A DNA stretch of 29,770 bases from HK-STAS-PATE-36 sp964565615 (lineage in GTDB: Bacteria; Patescibacteriota; Saccharimonadia; Saccharimonadales; JAGQNJ01), in the NCBI GenBank assembly GCA_964565615.1, contig CAZMFO010000009.1, positions 1 to 29,770 on the forward strand, read 5' to 3'. Below are positions 29,702 through 29,770 of this stretch, one piece after another. The notes beneath the pieces were generated by a model. It searched no databases and was not told the origin of the DNA. It was given only the letters and a program-made list of their open reading frames with translations. Numbering within the stretch: position 1 is the stretch's first letter; each line of letters opens with the position of its first letter. The position numbers and the translations under genes were made by a program.

Positions 29702-29770
29702 TGGTGTCGGTGGTAGGGATCGAACCTACGACCTCAGGCTTATGAGTCCTGCGCTCTAACCAACTGAGCT
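29702..29770 (-). tRNA. tRNA with anticodon CAT (Met or lysidine-modified Ile2), 5' end cut
   Basis: On the minus strand the visible part runs from the D-arm (AGCTCAGTTGGTTAGAGC) to an encoded CCA. The anticodon loop is CTCATAA (anticodon at plus 29742-29744), the T-arm GTAGG-TTCGATC-CCTAC, the 3' acceptor strand CACCGAC with discriminator A. The first 8 nt fall outside the window. The anticodon stem CAGGA/GCCTG has a terminal A-G mismatch. It lacks the G-C triplet of an initiator, so it is elongator Met or Ile2. Which one cannot be told from this part. Confidence 0.9.

Noticed and set aside
1..29770. UGA recoding as in Gracilibacteria
   Set aside because: TGA ends several genes cleanly, including pilM, pilN and pilO in ATGA overlaps and ruvA.
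1..29770. CRISPR arrays, transposases, phage genes or toxin systems
   Set aside because: No direct-repeat/spacer array, transposase or integrase motif, or toxin-antitoxin pair was seen on either strand.

Overview
The window looks like a chromosomal piece of a Candidate Phyla Radiation bacterium, most likely a Candidatus Saccharibacteria (TM7) relative. This is inferred from the reduced, compact, AT-leaning gene set, a short HrcA, a type IV pilus core without secretin genes, sortase-like and lamin-tail-type surface proteins, and promoters that abut start codons. TGA is used as a normal stop (for example in the ATGA overlaps of the pil genes), so this is code 11, not the UGA-recoded Gracilibacteria or Absconditabacteria.

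Layout. Positions 1-680: a pilin gene with a clear promoter and terminator. Positions 749-3370: a tightly overlapping pilM-pilN-pilO-small membrane protein operon. Positions 3379-11901 are all on the minus strand: comEC, an Lnt-like nitrilase-fold membrane enzyme, yebC, a lamin-tail-domain surface protein with four Cys repeats, the Holliday-junction genes ruvC-ruvA-(yecM-like)-ruvB, and a bacterial PH-domain membrane protein. Positions 11902-12423: tRNA-Lys(TTT) with tandem promoters, its terminator, and a hairpin-rich stretch without a gene. Positions 12424-13506: two small plus-strand membrane proteins. Positions 13510-16688, minus strand: a sortase-like protein lacking its catalytic His, a 37-residue hydrophobic peptide gene, a RimB-like retropepsin/RimK pair, a DUF192 protein and a membrane protein. 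Position 16793 onward: a GGDEF protein. Positions 17693-22015: the chaperone block hrcA-grpE-dnaK-dnaJ with three CIRCE operators. Then a divergent nucleotide-kinase-like gene, and lepA, murJ, ftsH and tilS on the minus strand, a divergent histidine phosphatase, and a CAT-anticodon tRNA cut by the window end.

How genes work together. HrcA and CIRCE probably autoregulate hrcA-grpE and, through two operators, dnaK. RuvABC resolve Holliday junctions, and ComEC plus type IV pili suggest DNA uptake feeding recombination. TilS would modify a tRNA-Ile2(CAT), which the CAT tRNA nearby may be. RimK/RimB would add and trim glutamates on a ribosomal protein, and a GGDEF gene lies about 1 kb away.

The most striking window-wide signal is promoter geometry. 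At least ten genes at the head of a transcription unit have a -10 hexamer (often extended, TGnTATAAT) ending 6-9 nt before the start codon, with no Shine-Dalgarno. Several genes inside operons, and the hrcA, dnaK, yebC and pilin genes, have a recognisable Shine-Dalgarno. This predicts widespread leaderless mRNA. Other points worth a second look are a GGDEF domain whose inhibitory-site region is split by an insertion, the sortase without His, the tandem CIRCE, and the hairpin-rich gap after tRNA-Lys.
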